Shown here one piece after another: positions 14,989 to 18,083 of a stretch of DNA of 18,083 nucleotides. The translations under genes and the position numbers were made by a program. This DNA is from Patescibacteria group bacterium UBA6816 (lineage in GTDB: Bacteria > Patescibacteriota > Patescibacteriia > UBA2591 > UBA6264): positions 1 to 18,083 of the forward strand of contig DKES01000026.1 of assembly GCA_002452615.1 (NCBI GenBank), given 5' to 3'. The number at the start of each line of letters is the position of its first letter. The stretch's first letter is position 1. Below the pieces are notes generated by a model. That model was not told the origin of the DNA and made no database searches. It worked only from the letters and a program-made list of their open reading frames with translations.

Positions 14989-15017
14989 TTGACAAAAACA
15001 ATTATTTTTGCTAAGAT
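14989..15017 (+). promoter_or_regulatory. Consensus promoter of the secreted protein gene, leaderless
   Basis: A perfect -35 TTGACA (14989-14994), a 17-base spacer, and an extended -10 TGC-TAAGAT (TAAGAT at 15012-15017). The ATG at 15024 begins seven bases after the -10 box, the usual start-site distance, so the transcript should begin at or next to the start codon. It starts nine bases after the right end of the truncated transposase copy. Confidence 0.8.
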
Positions 15018-15023
15018 TTTAAT

Positions 15024-16448
15024 ATGCGAAAGAAAATAATAATAAAATTAGTTATTGTTTTTTTTGTTTTTGCCCCTTTCTCAAGGGTGGTTTTAGCTTT
15101 GCCTGCGGTTCCAGAAAGTAAGCAATGGTGTATTGATTTTAGTTCTCGTTATGATACTTCTCGTAGTTTTTTAGACCGGGTTGATAATCAAATTGTTTTA
15201 GAACAAAGAGAAAATGGCCAATACTCAAATTCAGGAGTAGCCTTGACTAATGAAGTTAGGTTTTCTAGTAATATTTATTCTATTTATTTAACTGGTTCTT
15301 ATTCTCAGCCTTCATCTACTCAAGTTAAGGTTTTAGCCATTTTTGACAATAATGGAATTAAAGAATATTTTTTACCCTGGAATTCTTTTTTTTATCCTCC
15401 GGGAGATTTTAGAAATATTCGTTTAAAGCTTTTTTTAGCTACAGAGAATACTAATATTACTCCGGCAGTAGATGAAATTTGTTTAAATTTAGAATTATTA
15501 GATTTTACTAAAAGAGGAATTAAACGAAGAGATGATAAAAGGGTAAGAGATTTAGAAAAAATGGTTAGACTTAATAATGATTTTCACGAAGATTTTAACC
15601 GTTATCCCACGGTTAACATTAAAGCCAGGGAAAAAGAGCGCCAATGGGAAATTTTAAGAAATGTTTTTACCTCTGCTTCTTCTAGTTATTTTACTAATTA
15701 TGAACGTGGTTTTGTTGAACAAATCAAGGGGGTGGACTGGGATTATCAATATGGTTATCTAAGTAATAATTCTGGTTCAGAATATGTTTTTTGGACCCGA
15801 TTAGAAGATGTTAATTCTTCTCATTTTGAAGATTCTTGGCCAGGTCAAGTTTTAGGGGTTAATTGTGTGCCGCCAATTTTTTGTCTTTCTTCTAAATCAA
15901 ATCAAGTAGCAGAAGTTAATGTTCAATATTTTGATGAGCCAGGACGAGTGCGACGAATGTCAGAAGTAGAATTTGTGAAAAAGGAAAATGACCCTAAGGT
16001 TTGGCTTAAATTAGGCAATTATCGTTTTTGGTTAAGAACTCCGGAAATATTTTCTCGAGCCGGAGGAGATTGGGATAAAATTTCTTTTCAATCAAATATA
16101 GAAGATGTTCCTCTTTTAAAGTTTATTAAAAGAGAAGGAAAAGAAGATGTTTATTTGGTGACTGAAAGCGGATTTAAAAGGAAATTGCTTAATTTAGAAA
16201 TTCTTTATTTATACGGCAGTCCTTTAGAGATTGTTGAGCTTAAAAATGACAATTTTTTTAATATTTTACCAAATAATTATTTAATTCGCGCCCAAGGCCA
16301 ATCAGAAGTTTATTTTTTAGACCAAGGAATAAAAAGATGGGTTAGTTCTTTAGAGACCTTTGAAAAATTAGGTCTTTATTGGGATGAGGTAGTAGAAGTT
16401 CATCCTCGAGAATTAGATTATTATCCCACCGCAACTCCATTATTTTAA
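15024..16448 (+). CDS. Secreted surface protein with pilin-like domain and S-layer-type KR repeats
   Basis: 474 residues with a signal peptide (1-25, cleavage near VLA-LP). Residues 30-160 form a beta-rich domain with no clear family. Residues about 170-281 resemble the globular part of type II secretion pseudopilins (GspG type): RDLEKMVRLNNDFHEDFNRYP (175-195), then YQYGY (241-245) and YVFWTRLED (254-262). The pilin N-terminal helix is missing, so this is a domain built into a secreted protein, not a pilin. The C-terminal part has three copies of a roughly 50-residue module (about 325-357, 364-412, 419-471). The last, VYFLDQGIKRWVSSLETFEK followed by V..V...EL.YYP, matches the N-terminal modules of the S-layer protein at 1994-5761. 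It may share an attachment site with the S-layer. A strong leaderless promoter drives it. Confidence 0.65.
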   Translation: MRKKIIIKLVIVFFVFAPFSRVVLALPAVPESKQWCIDFSSRYDTSRSFLDRVDNQIVLEQRENGQYSNSGVALTNEVRFSSNIYSIYLTGSYSQPSSTQVKVLAIFDNNGIKEYFLPWNSFFYPPGDFRNIRLKLFLATENTNITPAVDEICLNLELLDFTKRGIKRRDDKRVRDLEKMVRLNNDFHEDFNRYPTVNIKAREKERQWEILRNVFTSASSSYFTNYERGFVEQIKGVDWDYQYGYLSNNSGSEYVFWTRLEDVNSSHFEDSWPGQVLGVNCVPPIFCLSSKSNQVAEVNVQYFDEPGRVRRMSEVEFVKKENDPKVWLKLGNYRFWLRTPEIFSRAGGDWDKISFQSNIEDVPLLKFIKREGKEDVYLVTESGFKRKLLNLEILYLYGSPLEIVELKNDNFFNILPNNYLIRAQGQSEVYFLDQGIKRWVSSLETFEKLGLYWDEVVEVHPRELDYYPTATPLF

Positions 16449-16470
16449 AATAAAGATAATTCTTTAAAAA

Positions 16471-16477
16471 AAGGAGG
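16471..16477 (+). promoter_or_regulatory. Strong Shine-Dalgarno sequence
   Basis: AAGGAGG with five bases to the ATG at 16483. It is the only full-strength ribosome binding site in the window and fixes the start of the small membrane protein. Confidence 0.85.
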
Positions 16478-16482
16478 AAGAA

Positions 16483-16911
16483 ATGGTCTTTAAAAAACAA
16501 GAGAAAAGAACAATCATTGTCGGTTGTTTGGTTTTTTTCTTGATGAGATTAATTACTCGAGAACTTGATTATTCAAATTCAATTGCCGCTTTAATCGCGA
16601 GCATGGCGGTGGCGGTGATGAATTTTGGTTCTCGGTTTTCCTGGAATAAGATGATGATGGTTATTCCGGCGATTATAATTATGATCTTGGAATTTGTTTT
16701 AACCTCACCTTATCCCCAAGGCGATTTTTACGGGGCAATTATTTTCGGTTTATTGCTTATTTGGCTTTTTAAATTGATTTCTTTTGCCCAAATGGAATCT
16801 TATCATGAAAAATGTTATCCTGGTCAACCCAATCTTAAACGGATGAAAAAATCTTTTTATTTTGGTTCAGGAATTATTCTGGCGGTGATGTTGTTATTCT
16901 TTTTTTTCTAA
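16483..16911 (+). CDS. Small multi-pass membrane protein of unknown function
   Basis: 142 residues, with about five hydrophobic segments: roughly 9-26, 31-48, 55-75, 81-100 and 124-142. A basic N-terminus (KKQEKR) and the loop KCYPGQPNLKRMKK (about 110-123) suggest an N-in topology. I do not recognise the family. There is no catalytic or transport signature. It is 34 bases downstream of the secreted-protein gene and may be cotranscribed with it, though it has its own strong ribosome binding site while that gene is leaderless. A terminator follows five bases after its stop. It ends in FFFF right before the stop codon. Confidence 0.7.
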   Translation: MVFKKQEKRTIIVGCLVFFLMRLITRELDYSNSIAALIASMAVAVMNFGSRFSWNKMMMVIPAIIIMILEFVLTSPYPQGDFYGAIIFGLLLIWLFKLISFAQMESYHEKCYPGQPNLKRMKKSFYFGSGIILAVMLLFFFF

Positions 16912-16915
16912 AACC

Positions 16916-16941
16916 AAAAGAGGCTTATTAAAGCCTCTTTT
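16916..16941. terminator. Bidirectional intrinsic terminator
   Basis: AAAAGAGGCTT (16916-16926) pairs perfectly with AAGCCTCTTTT (16931-16941) around ATTA. T-rich sequence follows on the plus strand. On the minus strand the stem also ends in TTTT followed by GGTTTT. It separates the plus-strand membrane-protein gene from the minus-strand tRNA genes. Confidence 0.85.
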
Positions 16942-16955
16942 CTTTATTAAAAAAG

Positions 16956-17027
16956 GGCGGTCAGAGGGAATTGAACCCTCATTACTTCTTCCACAGAGAA
17001 GTGTTCTACCATTGAACTATGACCGCC
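16956..17027 (-). tRNA. tRNA-His (anticodon GUG)
   Basis: The minus strand folds into a full cloverleaf. The acceptor GCGGTCA/TGACCGC carries an extra encoded 5' G opposite discriminator C, the histidine identity pair G-1:C73. The D arm is GTTC/GAAC and the anticodon stem CTTCT/AGAAG holds loop CTGTGGA. The T arm is GAGGG/CCCTC. CCA is not encoded, so it must be added by tRNA nucleotidyltransferase. Confidence 0.95.
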
Positions 17028-17073
17028 ATATTTTAACTATAACATAAATTTTTAAGATGACAAGAATAAAAAA

Positions 17074-17145
17074 TACCCCCAAGAGGAGTCGAACCTCTAT
17101 CTAAAGCTTAGAAGGCTTTCGTTCTATCCGTTGAACTATGGGGGC
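17074..17145 (-). tRNA. tRNA-Arg (anticodon UCU)
   Basis: The minus strand gives a full cloverleaf: D arm GTTC/GAAC, anticodon stem AAAGC/GCTTT around CTTCTAA, T arm AGAGG/CCTCT, discriminator A. The acceptor is GCCCCCA/TGGGGGT, so the first pair is a G1-U72 wobble. CCA is not encoded. It begins seven bases after the htpX stop codon and is probably processed from the same transcript. Confidence 0.93.
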
Positions 17146-17152
17146 GCGTTTT

Positions 17153-18034
17153 TTACATTTGGCGAAGAGCTTTAATCCTTTTTTGAATCGGGGGGTGAGT
17201 ATTAAAAATTTTCGCCATAAATTGTTTTGATTTGCCAAAAGGGTTGGCAATGTATAAATGGGCGCTCGCTCCGTTGGCCCGGGCTAATGGTTTTTCATAT
17301 TGGGATATTTTTTCTAAAGCATTGGCTAATCCTTGAGGATAACGGGTTAAAAGAGCTCCGGAGGCATCAGCTAAAAATTCTCTTCTCCGAGAAATAGCTA
17401 GTTTGATTAATTGTGCCACCAAAGGAGAAAGAATTAATAAGATTAATCCAGCGATTAATAAAATACTAGTAACAGAACTTTTATTATCCTTGCCCCGGTC
17501 ACCAAAAAAACTAATTCTAATAAACCAATGGGACAATAAACTGACAATTCCCACTAAGACTAAAACCAAGGTCATAAAACGAATGTCATAGTTTTTAATA
17601 TGGGATAATTCATGAGCAATAACCCCTTCTAATTCTTCGTTTTCTAATTTTTGGATTAAACCAGTAGTGAGAGCGATAGAAGCATTTTTAGGGTTACGGC
17701 CAGTGGCAAAAGCATTGGGAGCAGGGTCATCAATAATATAAACTTGGGGTTGAGGTAAACCAGCGGTAATGGCTAAATTTTCCACCATTCGAAGAACATA
17801 GGGATTTTGTTCTTCGCTTATTTTTTTAGCGCCGGCAGAAACAAGAGCTAATTTGTCTCCGGAAAAATAACCACCCAGACTCATAATTAAAGCAATAAAA
17901 AAAGCAATAATTACTCCAGTGTATCCTGATTGAGTTATTTCTCCAAAAATCCAACCAAGAAAAAGAATAAAAGCAATAAAAAAAGTGATTAAGAGAAAAG
18001 AATTTCTTTTATTGTTGTCTATTTGAGAATACAT
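17153..18034 (-). CDS. htpX: Membrane-bound zinc metalloprotease HtpX (M48 family)
   Basis: HtpX degrades damaged or misfolded membrane proteins. The 293-residue sequence has the family layout: two N-terminal membrane helices (about 13-31 and 38-57), then PQPQVYIIDDPAPNAFATGR (95-113). The zinc motif HELSH lies at 141-145, with the third ligand probably E219 in RRREFLADASG. Two further hydrophobic segments lie at about 153-175 and 188-212. The C-terminal NTHPPIQKRIKALRQM is typical. All catalytic residues (H141, E142, H145) are present and the length is normal. It is followed by tRNA-Arg and tRNA-His on the same strand. No ribosome binding site or promoter is visible in the 49 bases upstream that the window contains. 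Confidence 0.93.
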   Translation of the reverse strand: MYSQIDNNKRNSFLLITFFIAFILFLGWIFGEITQSGYTGVIIAFFIALIMSLGGYFSGDKLALVSAGAKKISEEQNPYVLRMVENLAITAGLPQPQVYIIDDPAPNAFATGRNPKNASIALTTGLIQKLENEELEGVIAHELSHIKNYDIRFMTLVLVLVGIVSLLSHWFIRISFFGDRGKDNKSSVTSILLIAGLILLILSPLVAQLIKLAISRRREFLADASGALLTRYPQGLANALEKISQYEKPLARANGASAHLYIANPFGKSKQFMAKIFNTHPPIQKRIKALRQM

Positions 18035-18035
18035 G

Positions 18036-18060
18036 TTAGGGATTAGTTAATTAGGGATTA
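18036..18060. repeat. Direct repeat TTAGGGATTA x2
   Basis: TTAGGGATTA at 18036-18045 and again at 18051-18060, separated by GTTAA, directly upstream of htpX. It may be an operator or part of a repeat that continues past the window. Confidence 0.5.
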
Positions 18061-18083
18061 GGGTCAGACCCCAAGGGGTCAGA
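18061..18083. repeat. GGGTCAGACCC-type palindromic repeat at the window edge
   Basis: GGGTC and GACCC around a single A (18061-18071). A second, cut-off copy starts at 18075 (GGGGTCAGA). GACCCC and GGGGTC (18067-18072 and 18075-18080) can also pair around AA. The one-base-centre form matches the palindrome at 6616-6626. Confidence 0.6.

Noticed and set aside
17403..17591. Plus-strand open frame of 62 codons opposite htpX
   Set aside because: Antisense to a clear htpX coding region; no domain or ribosome binding site.

Overview
The window is AT-rich, uses UGA as an ordinary stop, mostly lacks strong Shine-Dalgarno sequences, and is dominated by very large secreted surface proteins. The combination of an ECF sigma factor beside a DUF5667-type membrane protein, a 1255-residue S-layer-like protein, a giant lamin-tail/DUF2341 protein, HtpX and tRNAs without encoded CCA suggests a member of the Candidate Phyla Radiation (Patescibacteria). 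UGA as stop argues against the code-25 lineages. The lineage is inferred from gene content and style, not from a marker gene.

Layout. Positions 1-114 hold two perfect hairpins upstream of an ECF sigma factor (115-651). Next comes a membrane protein with a DUF5667-like motif and a Glu-Pro tail (692-1711), a likely sigma partner. A 282-base leader with several hairpins and three GGTCG copies precedes a secreted S-layer-like protein (1994-5761), which ends at a strong intrinsic terminator. A REP-associated tyrosine transposase (RAYT, Y1/HUH family) lies at 5939-6610. It carries a 31-base palindrome at its promoter and two more inside its own reading frame. A 348-base gap after it holds more palindromes and a promoter-to-terminator unit. 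An envelope block follows: a membrane-anchored helical-repeat protein (6959-7894), a 2006-residue secreted multidomain protein (7921-13941) and a membrane-anchored double OB-fold protein (13967-14731). A truncated, internally deleted second RAYT copy overlaps the end of the OB-fold gene (14728-14980). A secreted protein sharing a repeat module with the S-layer protein (15024-16448) and a small multi-TM protein (16483-16911) come next. A two-way terminator separates these from a minus-strand unit: htpX, tRNA-Arg(UCU), tRNA-His(GUG).

How it fits together. Most genes serve the cell envelope: surface lattice, large adhesion-like proteins, membrane anchors and a membrane-protein quality-control protease. 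The sigma/DUF5667 pair probably regulates envelope genes, perhaps the adjacent S-layer gene.

The most interesting signal is the RAYT and its palindromes. Four palindromes share the same geometry (15-base arms around one centre base). The two inside the intact gene share the frame TTGGnnnCTCAGnnnCCAA with compensatory arm changes, and both are translated in the same frame. The centre base decides whether a palindrome is readable (C) or creates a stop (G), and the second gene copy ends exactly at such a stop. Other palindromes of different sequence are scattered at 29-81, 6616-6779 and 18061-18083. Together they suggest a hairpin-based mobile system that tolerates in-frame insertion into coding sequence, comparable in principle to Rickettsia palindromic elements.
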